Source: Asterias amurensis (taxonomy: Eukaryota > Echinodermata > Asteroidea > Forcipulatida > Asteriidae). From it: a stretch of DNA of 64,000 bases. Under the pieces are notes generated by a model that searched no databases, was not told the origin of the DNA, and saw only the letters and a list, made by a program, of their open reading frames with translations. Position 1 is the first letter of the stretch. Every line of letters begins with the position of its first letter. The position numbers and the translations under genes are program-made. The stretch lies in NCBI RefSeq assembly GCF_032118995.1, contig NC_092661.1, positions 17,893,506 to 17,957,505 on the forward strand, read 5' to 3'. This document shows positions 44,330 through 55,459 of the stretch, in pieces.

Positions 44330-44640
44330 GGTCTATCAATATTATCCATAAAGCTGTACATGTTGACTTGAGTACTAAGTCGCCTTTCATGTAGAGGTCA
44401 TGTGGGCACATCTATGTTTGTGTACAAGTGTTTAGGCACCCAGGGGGTATAGAGGTTGTTATTGTGTTTGTAAAAGCCTTTGAAGCGCTATGGTTGCCAA
44501 GGTTGTATACTCCCCAAGAAAGCTGAGAAAGATTACAGGAATATTATTAGCTAATAACCAGGGCACTAAAGTAAAGTGCAATGATACACTATTGTAAAAT
44601 GCGCTGCATGTATATAAGACTAAATTTAGAAAGTGATTAA
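44330..44640. mobile_element. Degenerate retroposon fragment
   Basis: The text gttgtatactccccaagaaag and a terminal gcgctgcatgtatataagac resembles the fragments at 3470, 25360 and 26150. Confidence 0.5.
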
Positions 44641-44896
44641 ATTGACACTTGTAGATAGATCTTAACTTCACTAAACACACATCTCATGAAAAATAAAGAT
44701 AAATACTTCCATACATATGTTTTGTTACTACGACAATGACCGAGGCCCCCAAAAAGCCACAAAATGGTAAAAAATATTCATTTTTATATGGAAGCTATAA
44801 TAATCCTGTCTGTATGAAACACTATTATAGGCAGTGTAGTATGCATATATTAAACACTTCCTCATTTGGATTCTCATTGCAAGTTTAGTAGCTGGT

Positions 44897-45092
44897 AATA
44901 GACCGATCCATTAGGCTCCGCCCACAACACACGTGTGTGCAAGAACACGTGAGCCTTTCCAATGCCTTTCTGCACAACTCTGTCGCGCGCGCCAAGCATA
45001 CGCGTACGCATGTCGGACTTGATTTGTCAGACCTTCGTTGCATTGTGATTGGTCAATACGCAATGAGGAGGAGCTTAATGGATCGGTCTATT
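44897..45092. mobile_element. TIR element (AATAGACCGATCC ends)
   Basis: aatagaccgatccattaggc on the left and taatggatcggtctatt on the right are inverted. The interior is rich in acgtg and gcgcgc. Confidence 0.88.
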
Positions 45093-45333
45093 GCAAGTTA
45101 TCACAACTCTCTCAATTACACAGCTCTGCCTCAACTACACTCTTACAATATTTACTGTTAAATACTGCATACATACATGTAGATCATTATCATTTGATTG
45201 GTGGAACATGTGTTATGTATACTGACGCGACATTCCAAAATAGGCAGTGCTATGTGATAGCAGACTTAGATAGTACTGCAGAATCCTTAGCCATATTATG
45301 ACCCACTTGCATACAGGTAATCAGTGTATAAAG

Positions 45334-45478
45334 GTTAATATTATAAGTTATCACACTAGCGCGAGTGGAATATGGAAAATTATAGCGCTTCTGCGTCCCA
45401 TATCCAACGAGCTCGTTCGATATGGGACGCAAGACGCGCTATATTTTCCGTATTTCTACGAGCGAACGTGTGATAGCG
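45334..45478. mobile_element. Long imperfect hairpin element
   Basis: Arms read cacactagcgcgagtgg ... gaatatggaaaattatagcgc and, reversed, gcgctatattttccgtatt ... gagcgaacgtgtg. The central stem gcgtcccatatccaacgag / ctcgttcgatatgggacgc is near perfect. Confidence 0.8.
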
Positions 45479-45509
45479 TATTTATCTACAAGCAAACTTG
45501 GCGCGTGAC

Positions 45510-45950
45510 ATAGATCACACAAGACACAGACCCGGACTCAAACCTATGATCAGAAACAGCAGAGTTTGAGTCTGGTGCTCCTAACTACTCCGTCACGACC
45601 ATAGAGTTATATATAAGAAATAGAGGGCGCACTTGCCTATATACGCGCCCCGGTATGCGAGCAGGCGGCCATTTTCTAAGTTGACAAAACAGCTATCTCA
45701 CAGCGTGTGTTTGTGCGGCCATTTTGTAAGTTGAACAAACAGCATCGCGTGAGCGTTCATTAAAAAAAAACCTCAAACGTGTATTTCATATTCAATGCGC
45801 GTGCATAATGACGCGCTTGTCATCTTGCGGTCCCGTGGCGTTTTTGCACGAAGCATCACTCGTGCGCCCTCTAGTTCTTATATATAACTCTATGGTCACG
45901 ACCCGCCATGTTGCTTCATTCATGCCACTGATGGAATAGGGCAATTTCTC
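45510..45950 (-). mobile_element. tRNA-like relic interrupted by a hAT-like element
   Basis: The flanks gactcaaacctatgatc and gtctggtgctcctaactactc on plus resemble a minus-strand tRNA-like head. The sequence resumes after 45894 with cgccatgttgcttcattc. Confidence 0.45.
45600..45894. mobile_element. hAT-like non-autonomous element with 8-bp TSD (295 bp)
   Basis: The termini catagagttatatataagaa and ttcttatatataactctatg are inverted, continuing into agagggcgcac / gtgcgccctct. The octamer gtcacgac flanks both sides (45592-45599 and 45895-45902), the target-duplication length typical of hAT transposons. A related copy is at 60344-60638 and a fragment near 56030. Confidence 0.93.
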
Positions 45951-46734
45951 TACATGAAGAAGGTCACCATGGAACACTCACATCACATAATAAACAGGGA
46001 ACTATTTAACTCCTTATTGTTGTTTGAAGAAGCGTCCACTGATTTCGTACACAAAATATTCCTGAAAAACTTCTACAGCATTCATTCAGCAACATTTCCT
46101 CTGTACTTTTATTCTGTCATCGCAGTGTGGACCAGCATTAAATAAGGCGTTGCATTTCTAGGCACTGAGGGTATTTTAAAAATGGAATGTTGAGGTCACT
46201 TTGGATATTGCAGGAGTTCTAAAGGTTGAATATTTTGACTCGAACCCAGGCTGGTCAACCATTGGTTGACTACTGTGGTTGAACATTTGGAACCAGCCTC
46301 CTGACCATGGTTTCGTCCGTGGTCCAGATAGCCTGTTCCATGCTTACATGTGTAAAGCGCAGAGAGGAACCTGCAACACTATAGCGAAAACGCGGATGGC
46401 AATGACATGTTGAACATCGTGGTACCGATGGTTGACTAGGCCTCCAAACAAGTCGTTCAAGTGAGTGCGTCACTGCGCATGTATTTTGCTGGTCAGTAGT
46501 CGACTAAATTTGCACACTCAAACTTGCTCCTTGACTGGCATCTCCTTTGTGTAACTGGTACTCACATTCACTGGTACCCTTGCGTTCCTATGTTGACTAC
46601 AAACCGACGTACTCATAATTAATGCCAGTGTTGACCTGCGGAAAGTGAAAACTAAAGTCAGCCATTGTGCCAAAATATATCGGTTCAAAGCAGCAAATAT
46701 AAAGAAATTGTTACTCTTGGTGATAAATAAATCT

Positions 46735-46948
46735 GGGCCCAATTTCATACAGCTGCTAAGCCTAAAAATTTGCTTAGGATTACCAACAAAATTTCCATTT
46801 GTTGCATATTGCTTGTTACTGGTATTCAGCTGTTGTTTGCTTATCCTGAAAATCACGTTGAAATTTGGTTGGTAATCCTGTTTTTATCAAGAAAGAAATT
46901 TCAGGCTAAGCAAATTTTTTTGCTTAGCAGCTCTATGAAATTGGGCCC
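46735..46948. mobile_element. GGGCCC-ended TIR element, good copy
   Basis: gggcccaatttcatacagct on the left and agctctatgaaattgggccc on the right are inverted; inside are gattaccaac / ggttggtaatc arms. It ends nine bases from the MAP3K4 splice donor at 46957. Confidence 0.92.
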
Positions 46949-46957
46949 TGGACTCAC

Positions 46958-47137
46958 CTTTAGGAATGGATGATCCAGAAGCTGATTGGCTGACCATCTC
47001 TCCATGGGTTGATGGACGAGACACTTGGAGAGGAAATCTCTACACTCTGCGCTGATATTGTCTGTGATGTAAGGTATAGCACCATCACCAACTTTGAAGA
47101 TGATTGGGAAGTCATGGTCAAATTCATGCCAAGGACG
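46958..47137 (-). CDS. MAP3K4: MAP3K4 exon (kinase C-lobe end)
   Basis: It has 60 codons, RPWHEFDHDFPIIFKVGDGA to MERWSANQLLDHPFLK, corresponding to kinase subdomains X-XI. The donor gtgagt shows at least one more short coding exon exists. Confidence 0.95.
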
Positions 47138-47352
47138 CTGTCAAAAAAAAGGAAAAGGAAACAACTTTTCAAAATATGGGATTTGATGCATTGCATGGTG
47201 AGGTGTTTTTTTTCTTTCATATTTATCTCGCAACTCCGAAGACCAATCAAGCTCAAATTTTCACAGACTTGTTATTTTATGCTTATGTTGTGATACACCA
47301 AGTGAGAAGACTTGTCTTTGACAATTACCAATAGTGTCCACTGTCTTTAAGC

Positions 47353-47730
47353 TTAAAGGCAGTGGACACTATTGGTAATTACTAAAAATAATTATTAGTA
47401 TAAAACCTTTCTTGGTGAAGAGTAATGGGGAGAGGTTGATAGTATAAAACATTGTGAGAAACGGCTCCCTCTGAAGTGCCATAGTTTTTGAGAAAGAAGT
47501 AATTTTCAATGAATTTGATTTTGAGACCTCAGATTTAGAACTTGAGGTCTCGAAATCAACCATCTAAACGCACACAACACATGGTGTTTTTTTCTTTAAT
47601 TATTATCTCGCAAGTTTGATGACCGAATGAGCTAAAATTTTCACAGGTTTGTTATTTTATGCATATGGTGAGATACACCAACTGTGAAGGCTGGTCTTTG
47701 ACAATTACCAATAGTGTCCATTGCCTATAA
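47353..47730. mobile_element. TTAA-family element beside a fragment of another
   Basis: It begins ttaaaggcagtggacactat and ends gtgtccattgcctataa. Immediately to its left, 47190-47350 is the right-hand half of another copy ending ctgtctttaa, so two copies are in tandem. Confidence 0.9.
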
Positions 47731-47841
47731 CATTGATGACGTATAAAGCTTTCTCACACATGAGAAAATTCGTACCAGTGTCAATAGTATCCATATAAAA
47801 AATTATTCATATCAATAATTGATAAAACAATTTGTTTGTAC

Positions 47842-47954
47842 CTTTCCTGTTGCCATCTCAACAACCACGCACCCCAAACTCCAGATGTCGGCTGCTCTAC
47901 CATAACCCTTCTTGCCTTTACCCGTCTGGGTGATGACCTCTGGTGCCATGTAAG
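47842..47954 (-). CDS. MAP3K4: MAP3K4 exon (APE motif)
   Basis: It encodes [20 protein letters not shown] and [20 protein letters not shown] closes the activation segment and DIWSLG is subdomain IX. The acceptor is cctcag and the donor gtacaa. Confidence 0.96.
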
Positions 47955-48109
47955 CTGAGGGTCAGAGTTCAAAGTTTAAAAATGTCAAAGATTGAACACT
48001 CCAAAGTGAATTGTGGTTACAATGCATCTTGTCACATTTTGGAATTATGTGAATATTTGTAGGTAGGATTTCAAAATTTTTATGGAGTTTAAATTTAGTA
48101 AGGTTTGCA

Positions 48110-48265
48110 TAAGTAGGGTTTGAAACTTTGCTTGGTGGAGATACAAACTAGTAAGGTTTGCAGAAACACCATGTACTAAAATATCTTTATATGAGTTTAT
48201 GTGATTCTGAAAAGAACCAGTAGTGTAACAACTCAGTTTTCCATCAGTATGCTTTAATAAAGTTT
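48110..48265 (-). mobile_element. Fragment of the hammerhead-like element family
   Basis: gggtttgaaactttgcttgg, gtttgcagaaacaccatgt and tctgaaaagaacc are shared with 18555-18710. The core motif is decayed. Confidence 0.65.
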
Positions 48266-48357
48266 GCTAGTTTTTTTTTAAACAATAAAATAACTGCAAA
48301 TTCCATTTTTGCTCATAATGACAAAGAGAATTGTAAAATTGAAGAATTAATGTATAC

Positions 48358-48477
48358 CTGCTGTTCCTGTGAATGTGGTGAGCTCTCCCAACATTGTCTT
48401 TGTGTTTTGCAATTTGATTGCGGCACCAAAGTCTCCCAATTTGACATGTCCATCAGAAGATAAAAAAACATTAGCAC
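48358..48477 (-). CDS. MAP3K4: MAP3K4 exon (DFG motif)
   Basis: It encodes ANVFLSSDGHVKLGDFGAAI and KLQNTKTMLGELTTFTGTA. DFG is intact, and GTA precedes YMAPE across the intron. Confidence 0.96.
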
Positions 48478-48779
48478 CTGTAAAAAATCAAAGTCAGTTA
48501 ATATGATATGTTTTTAACTGTTTAATTGCATATATTTCTTAAGAGACCCCCAAATGGACCTAAAATGCTCAAAACACAAAATGAGCTGTTACCATGACAA
48601 TGGGCTATATAGTGATTTGAAAAAGGCAATTTTGTTTACTTGCACCTCAAGGCCCTTCCACCCACGAAGTATTGGGGGAAAAAAAAGAAAGATTTTTTGA
48701 CCGTGGACACTTAAGTCCAGTATTTAGGTGAAATGACTCTTAAAACCTGCAGACTTCCCGAACAGCCAACTGGAGATCA

Positions 48780-49105
48780 AAGCATATTACTCGGGTGGGA
48801 TTCAAACCCACGACCCTTGCAATTCTAGATCAGTGTCTTACCAACTAGACTACCGAGATTGCCCGGTAGCTAGTGGCAGTTCGAATCCTATCTACCGGGC
48901 AATCTCGGTAGTCTAGTTGGTAAGACACTGCTCTAGAATTGCAAGGGTGGTGGGTTCGAATCCCACCCGAGTAATATGCCTGTGATATTTTTTCACAGGA
49001 CTCGGGAAAGTACTGAGTATACAGTGCTAACACACATCAGCGTATGGGTAAAAAAACAAAACTAATATTCTTTATCCCCGGTGCAAATTTAACATCTATT
49101 ATATA
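48780..49105. mobile_element. Head-to-head pair of tRNA-headed SINEs
   Basis: A minus-strand SINE head (48784-48872) and a complete plus-strand SINE (48893-49105) face each other with about 20 bp between, forming an 87-bp-arm palindrome. The plus copy shows box A-like tagtctagttgg, box B ggttcgaatcc, the body, and a tail at cccggtgcaaatttaacatc. It is intronic in MAP3K4. Confidence 0.9.
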
Positions 49106-49196
49106 AAAATTTGACAGTTGAGAATTTATATCCAATTACATTGATTCTTTTTGACAAGAACCCTTAATACATTCATCGCTTGGAATTTTGGCTCAC

Positions 49197-49356
49197 CTTT
49201 GATATCTCGGTGTACAATTCCATGCTCATGAAGGACACTGATAGCAACAGTTATTTCTTGTGCGTATCGTCTGACCATCTCCTCTGGCAGGCCAGCTTTG
49301 GCAACCTCGGCTATCGTCCCTTCATCACAGTACTCCATGAAGATAAGAAGCTCTTC
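49197..49356 (-). CDS. MAP3K4: MAP3K4 exon (hinge to HRD)
   Basis: It encodes EELLIFMEYCDEGTIAEVAK to ISVLHEHGIVHRDIKG. FMEYCDEGT and HRDIKG are diagnostic of MAP3K4 and include the catalytic Asp. The donor is gtgagc, phase 1. Confidence 0.97.
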
Positions 49357-49669
49357 CTGTAGATAGATTGCAATATGATGTAAATCTGTCATCTTTAAGG
49401 ATAATTTGGAACACAACGACCTGCGTTTCGAGTGGGAACGGCATGCAGCTTATATGCACATTTCACAAATCTCATTGCACGATTGGCTAGTGAACAAAGC
49501 GTCTCCCGTGCGCCTCAAAGCCGAAATGCAATTTGCCTCTAATGATGATGTCTATTGGTATTTATAACGGTAGCATTAGTCAATTAACTCATTGATTAAG
49601 ATATTAAAAAATTGATGTTTCCTTGAGGATGCTTGTCCATCTTATATAACTCAGCTTCGAAGAGACCAG

Positions 49670-49905
49670 GGGCCCAATTTCATAGAGCTGCTAAGCACAC
49701 AAATTTGCTTTGCATGAAATTTCTGCCTTGATAGAAACAGGATTACCAACCAACTTCCATTTGTTACATATTGCTTGTTACTGGTATTTAGCTGTTGTTT
49801 GCTTATCCTGAAAATCACGTGGAAATTTGGTAATCCTGTTTTTATCAAGGCAAAATGTTCATGCTAAGCAAATTTTGTGCTTAGCAGCTCTATGAAATTG
49901 GGCTC
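49670..49905. mobile_element. GGGCCC-ended TIR element
   Basis: gggcccaatttcatagagct on the left and agctctatgaaattgggctc on the right are inverted; inside, accaacttccatttg / cacgtggaaatttggt. It is intronic in MAP3K4. Confidence 0.92.
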
Positions 49906-49977
49906 TGCTTGTACAAAAACTGTGTTTTTCAATTTTCAATGGCAAAGCTGAGAAACCTAAAGCGATGAAAATCTTAC

Positions 49978-50094
49978 CCGATGTATTTCAACCCCATAGT
50001 AGTGGACGAGGCTGGGATGCCTAATCCCTTCAAAGTTCTTGATCTCATCTGCAATGTCTTTGATAACGCTGTGGTTATTCCGTTGAAATCTCAT
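49978..50094 (-). CDS. MAP3K4: MAP3K4 exon (C-helix)
   Basis: It has 39 codons, MRFQRNNHSVIKDIADEIKN to VHYYGVEIHR, with the C-helix Glu in ADEIKNFEGI and HPSLVHYYGVE. Phase 0 both sides. Confidence 0.95.
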
Positions 50095-50895
50095 CTGATG
50101 GGATAAAAATACAATTTATGAAGTCCACTTTCAAATAACTATATATCTGATGATGGTGTATGGCCTCAATCCAGCTATCAAAACAAAGACACAGCCTCCT
50201 TCAAACCTTAACCCAATTTATCTCCAATGGTAGACTTTCTGGGACGACAGGTAGCAGCAGACTTACCGGCTAAATCCATTGTTCTCGAAATTATGTGCAT
50301 GCTCAGAACTACACGAACAATGTAAATTTACCAGATAGTCTTCTGCCACAAAGCGTTGGAAAGTCTCCCATTATTATCAAGCTTCTCCTTCTACATCCTT
50401 TCCTATGCACCCACCCAGGCCTATAAACCACCCCTGTGCTATGTACATCTGATAACCCATCCACGGGCCAACACCATTAACCTGGTCAAAGATCAAAATT
50501 TCCCCAGTTTCCAAATGTTTCCTTGTTTTAAGAGTACCAACCCAGCTCTACAATAATTCACTCCTGTTAAAGGATTCTGCCATCTTCTTGTTGTCTTCTT
50601 GTCAACGGCCAGCCCTGATATTCAGGTGTTGCAACAGCACTAATTCATTATGATTGCACCTTTGTGCTGCCTAAAATGGAGCGCAACTGACATAATGCTG
50701 CACATAAGGAAGCCATGCTCTAAACAAATGTAAAGAGCAGTACCAACAGAAATGTGTTCTCTCTAGCTCAAAGCTAAATTTGGAAAAGAGAGCGAGTCCA
50801 AAGATCGCGGACCCCAACCTTACTTCTCATTAAAAATTTAAGATAAGACACTTGAAGACTATGGGCGCACTTGGCCACCTTATAATAACTCTTAC

Positions 50896-50969
50896 CTCTT
50901 TCATGGCTATTGTCTCTCCAGTATCCATGTTTATACACGAGTAGACAGTAGTACCACGCTGTCCCTCAC
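50896..50969 (-). CDS. MAP3K4: MAP3K4 exon (glycine loop, catalytic Lys)
   Basis: It encodes EGQRGTTVYSCINMDTGETI and AMKE. The glycine pattern G-E-G-Q-R-G-T-T-V is kept, with Arg where I recall Tyr in vertebrates. Lys of AMKE is the ATP-binding lysine. Confidence 0.95.
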
Positions 50970-51190
50970 CTGGTAACAAATACAGACAAATGGAAATTAG
51001 ATGGTAACATTTGAAGATGAACTACTAAAAGTGGGGGTCATAGTTTTTTTGGGGGGTCAAAGTAATGCTGGTTTATTGGCAGACTTATAGAGTAAAAACA
51101 CATCTGCGTTCTAGAGTAGTCATCTTAACTCGCCTGCTGATGAAGACCAGTTAGAAAAGAAAGGAACAGAATCTTGTCCAATGAACTCAC

Positions 51191-51487
51191 CAATCTTGCG
51201 CCCTCGTTGCCAGCTGAATGTCACCTTCTTACAGTTGATATTAACCACCTCATTATTGCTTCGTCTATCACTCAGCCGTCCAATCATCTGTAGGTCTTGC
51301 AGTTTTTTGGTCCGTTGCTCATCTAGCTTCTGCAGCTTGCCGCGGACACGACTCCACCGGTCAAGCTTGGTCAGTGACTCAGAACTGTCCTTGGAGATGC
51401 AGCGAAACATGCGAGCAACTGATGCTGCCTGGGGTGGGGACAGAGGGCATGGGCTGGGACGCTTTTCATACTTAGGGTAGGATGGCT
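51191..51487 (-). CDS. MAP3K4: MAP3K4 exon (linker to kinase domain start)
   Basis: It has 99 codons, EPSYPKYEKRPSPCPLSPPQ to VTFSWQRGRKIG. A basic coiled stretch, RVRGKLQKLDEQRTKKLQDL, precedes the domain. The donor gtgagt is at 51190. Confidence 0.95.
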
Positions 51488-51708
51488 CTGCCAAATGCAA
51501 GGATAAAACACAATTGGAATGCTTAAGACCCGACAGCAGGGCTATTAATCATGTAAGTCACTTTGATTCTTGGTCTGTAAGCAAATAATGAATGACTATT
51601 ATTATTCAATTACGGTTGTATCGCATACTTGGGTGTGATCCCTGGCTGCACAGCAAGTAACGGTTGTAAGGCTTCTGACTGGCACCCCTAAAAACTGCAA
51701 ACATAGAA

Positions 51709-51780
51709 CTAGATAGCTCAGTTGGTAGAGCGCTGGCGTATTAATCCAGAGGTCATTGGTTTAAATTCCTGCTCTCGTCA
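51709..51780 (+). mobile_element. tRNA-like relic (Asn-like)
   Basis: tagctcagttggtagagcg is a good box A region, but the anticodon stem has a mismatch (ctggc/tccag) and box B is decayed (ggtttaaattcc). A shorter relative is at 62047-62105. Confidence 0.55.
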
Positions 51781-51832
51781 ATTTGTTTTTGCTCAACCCA
51801 TTATTAAATTAACATCAAAGACATGCTCAAAC

Positions 51833-52018
51833 CTTGTTTATCCTCAGTAGGGCTATTGTTGGGTACCAGCGACATGTATCTCTCAGTGCTGGTGGATTGA
51901 AGATGATCTATGAAGGGTACCGGGGATGGAGTGGAGTCTGATGCAGAACGAGATTGCTTGGACCAGGCTCTGTTTAGTTTATGACTTCCCTCTAACATGG
52001 GGCTAGTCACTGGCAAGG
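51833..52018 (-). CDS. MAP3K4: MAP3K4 exon (Ser/Pro-rich linker)
   Basis: It encodes ALPVTSPMLEGSHKLNRAWS to NNSPTEDKQG. It is low in conserved motifs and rich in Ser, Pro and Thr; SPTE also occurs in the vertebrate linker. Phases fit both neighbours; the donor gtttga is non-standard. Confidence 0.88.
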
Positions 52019-52557
52019 CTGTTGATCACAAAGCAGATTTATTCATTCAATTGTTTCATGAAAAATATATTCAAATCCCTGCCAGCAGCAGAATTACATA
52101 AACAGTAACACATTTAAAAGTCTGTAGTAAAACATTACAATTATAATTAAAATGGCATTAAAGGAACGACCCCAAAAAAAAGACAACAGGTAAATGAACA
52201 CGATGCTTTCAAAATTGTCTGATCTTTGAAATGTCTGAGACCATCGCACAGGCAACCAATATCTGTTGGTTTGTCTGTCGGCTGATCTAAGAATGCAGTG
52301 CATCTTAATGTTGTGGTAACATGAAACTCAGATGGCAAAGCTTAGCCAGTAAGCATGCTCAATCAACCACATTATATGGAGATCCAATTCCAGGGGTGAG
52401 AGTCATTACTAACGAAAAATTCTAAAACTTAGATACAAATTTAAAGGTATGTTGAATTGATGCCATTTCTACCAATTGGTAACCCCTGGGTTATAGATTC
52501 CATAGAGCTTTTGAGAGCCTAGAGTACCCACTGAAAAAAACTAAGTTTAATAAATAC

Positions 52558-52633
52558 CTGGGCTATTTGAGCAGGACTTATCCTCCGTCCCAATGATGTG
52601 AGAGATGCATTTATTCATAAGATGTTTCATATC
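52558..52633 (-). CDS. MAP3K4: MAP3K4 exon
   Basis: It encodes DMKHLMNKCISHIIGTEDKS and CSNSP, matching ALMNECIGHVIG of the family. Phase 0 in, 1 out. Confidence 0.93.
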
Positions 52634-53120
52634 CTGAAGAAGAGACGGTCAAAACATAATGAATATTAATGAAACCAATGATTAATAATGAAGCCAACCC
52701 AAGTAGGTAAGGAAGTATTATGAATATCGATCGAGAATTTGTTTTTTAGTTTTTTAAGGAAATAGAGGGAGCTTGTGTGATTTAGACTTTTATCACGATG
52801 TGGTCGTCTTGATTTTACTCCATTCCAACTCGTTGTAACCAAACTGAGGCTGGACGAAATAATAGTCTGGTGCCATGCGCATTGAATGTTAGCATTCATT
52901 ACTGTCATTGGAAACTGGGAACATGACCAAGATGGTGACAGCGTGATAAAGGTCTTTTGGAATGCAACACCCAATGTACTCAAAAATTGTTAACATCCGA
53001 AAAAACATTAGATTGAATACTGCTGAAGTGCACTGCTTATACGTTTAAATAATTCAAAGTTTGCTAATGTTGAGATGATACATATGTTGTCATTGAAATA
53101 AATAAACTGCTGTAACTTAC

Positions 53121-53202
53121 AAGAAAATCCTCGTTTGATAGATGTGCCACATTTCTAGGCTCACTGGCCACAACCAGAAAATCCATGCCGTGGTTTGCCC
53201 AA
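53121..53202 (-). CDS. MAP3K4: MAP3K4 exon
   Basis: It encodes WANHGMDFLVVASEPRNVAH and LSNEDFL, matching RWATQGFDFL of the family. The acceptor is gttgtag and the donor gtaagt. Confidence 0.93.
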
Positions 53203-53399
53203 CTACAACAAAAAATAAACAGGGTATTAACATAAAGACTACAGACAGCACAAAGGTATTAAGCATCATCAATCATAGTTACAATAATCATAGTAATCAT
53301 AATATTAGTAGTAATAAAACTTGTTTTTATATAGCACTTTTTCACAACCCTAAACAGGCGTATCAAAGTATCCTTTGAGGTGAACAAAGAAAAGAAACG

Positions 53400-53470
53400 G
53401 ACTAGAGCAGGATTTGAACCCGTGACTGCCAGATTTACAAACTGTACTCCACCAACTAAGCTAATGAGTC
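53400..53470 (-). mobile_element. tRNA-like relic (Thr-like), minus strand
   Basis: On the minus strand GGACTCATTAGCTTAGTTGG begins a tRNA-like segment with TTTGTAA in the anticodon loop (Thr-TGT-like) and GGTTCAAATCC as box B. The outer five acceptor pairs form, but the anticodon stem is imperfect. A plus-strand tRNA-like relic follows at 53525-53600. Confidence 0.55.
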
Positions 53471-53699
53471 CTATTTTAGCAGTCTCTCTATTTTGTCATT
53501 ATCTTTGTTCAGGGAGCGACAGTCATAGGCGGTGTGCTCTATTGGTAGAACACTAACATATAAACCTAGAAGTCACAGGTTAAAATCCTTAATTATTCTT
53601 TGCTCACTCCAAAGTTGATTAATTATTACCCAGTCAGTTTCCCTCGCAGTTTATAACTCAAAATAATACGTCACTATAAGCTATTAATTTCCTCAGTAA

Positions 53700-54000
53700 A
53701 CAGCAGCACCTGTTTATAGCATAAAACATTGTGAGAAACGACTCCATCTTCTGAAGTATAGTCGTCTTTAAGAAAGAGGTAATTTCTCACTAAAATATTT
53801 GAATCTGAGAAAGAGTTCAAGACTGGAGCCTTTCTCAGACATCTGAAAGCACACAAACTTGTGCAACAAGGGTGTTTTTTTTTCCTCATTATTTTCTTGC
53901 AACTTTGTTGACCGATTAATGATAAATCTTTACAGATTTGTTATTTTATGCATATGTTGGGATACACCAAGTGAGAATACTGGTCGTCCAGTGTCTTTAA
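53700..54000. mobile_element. TTAA-family element, left end lost
   Basis: The family interior runs from tagcataaaacattgtgag to the right end ccagtgtctttaa. It ends 51 bp from the MAP3K4 exon at 54051. Confidence 0.85.
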
Positions 54001-54050
54001 CTCACTGATGACAGGTGCCAGACTGACTTAATTTAAATATCTTAACATAC

Positions 54051-54184
54051 CTTGGTCTAGTACCCCTTCCCTTCTCACAGGTTTCAAGGACAAACTTCAT
54101 CCACATGTGGGCCAAATTCTGGATGGACTTGGCTAGTTTCTGCCTGGCCTCTCCTGACAGCAAGCGGGTCACTTCTTTGTGATA
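54051..54184 (-). CDS. MAP3K4: MAP3K4 exon
   Basis: It encodes YHKEVTRLLSGEARQKLAKS to CEKGRGTRP. YHKEVxRLxSGE and CExGRGTRPR match the family closely. The donor is gtatgt, phase 2. Confidence 0.96.
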
Positions 54185-54714
54185 CTGGAAGAGGAGGGAA
54201 AACAAATTTTATTTCTACAAAATTCCATTGCATTGTTTTGTTAAATCTGAATGGATTTAGTATGAAGCTTGGTCATCCAATTCGATCAGAGTTTGGATGT
54301 TGAGTAAACGTAGAGTAGAGTATTTTGAAGGATAAGCGACAGCTCCTGACCAGACCAGGGCAGTTTACTACATAATCTACGCATGAATCTGGACAATTTT
54401 TTTAAGGAAAATCATTCATTCTAATTCCAACGCATTTTTCCTTGGAACTGTGTGAGGGAACCACTGAGGAAAATTCCTCAAAAGAGAACAAAAAACCCTT
54501 CTGCTAAATATCTAAATGTTTGCCGTCTTGACTTCCTTCAGTCAAGTTCCACAACAAAATGTTCAGGTTGGTGTTTTTAACACCATGGGTGTCACCAGAA
54601 AATTATTTGGAATTACCTAGGAAAACTGATTCTGAATGTTGGATTTAGATAACATTTTTACAAGAATGAGTCCAAGCTCAAAAATAATTCTGGTTCCATT
54701 ACAATTCAACTCAC

Positions 54715-54876
54715 ATCAAATCCAACAGAGAAACACTGGTGCATCGTCTCCTTGAAATATGACAGCATGTTAATCTTCTCAGTCTCTTCAATTTCTTGGA
54801 TTGCATCGATGTTCAGATTCTTATCCACTAAGTCAATGGTCTCAACGGTAGTTTGACACAGGTTCAGGGCATTTTG
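54715..54876 (-). CDS. MAP3K4: MAP3K4 exon
   Basis: It has 54 codons, QNALNLCQTTVETIDLVDKN to MHQCFSVGFD, matching NDALELCNRISNAIDRVD and YREAMIQGYNFGFE of the family. Phase 0 both sides. Confidence 0.95.
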
Positions 54877-55459
54877 CTGGATGGGAGAGCAGAAAAAAAT
54901 TACCTCATTAAATATCAAAATGTTTAATGGTAGAGTAAAATATAGGTAAATACTCAAACATTAAAGGAATGATACAGAATGTTACAGAAACAAAAATTGT
55001 TAAGATCACAGATTTACATAAAACTTACACGGTCTAATGATGACGATAGTAGAAAACATCCCTTGAAATATTTCTGTCTGAAATGTCATACTTGATGAGA
55101 AATAAATAATCTAATTTCGCATTTGGAGTTTATCGTTCAGTGAGCGTTTTATTCATTTTGGTTTTTGCATCAATGCAATGCCAAATTTGTAATAGTTTTT
55201 TACTATTTTCTTTTGAATCAGATGGCCTTGTGGCCGTTCGATCTCAAACTTCTACAGGTTTGTCAGTTTATGTATATGGTGGATTACAAAAAGTGCTTAC
55301 ACTGCCAGCAACTCTTTTGCTACATGTAGCAAAACCTATTCTGTAATGTTCCTTTAAAGACCATCAAAACTTACTCAGGGGAAGCACTGCAGCTGTTGAT
55401 AGTATAAATTATTTTGAGAAATGTTTTCGTTATAATTCCATATTACAATATACAAATAC

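Noticed and set aside
51709..51780. tRNA-Asn gene
   Set aside because: Box A is good, but the anticodon stem is mismatched and box B is decayed.
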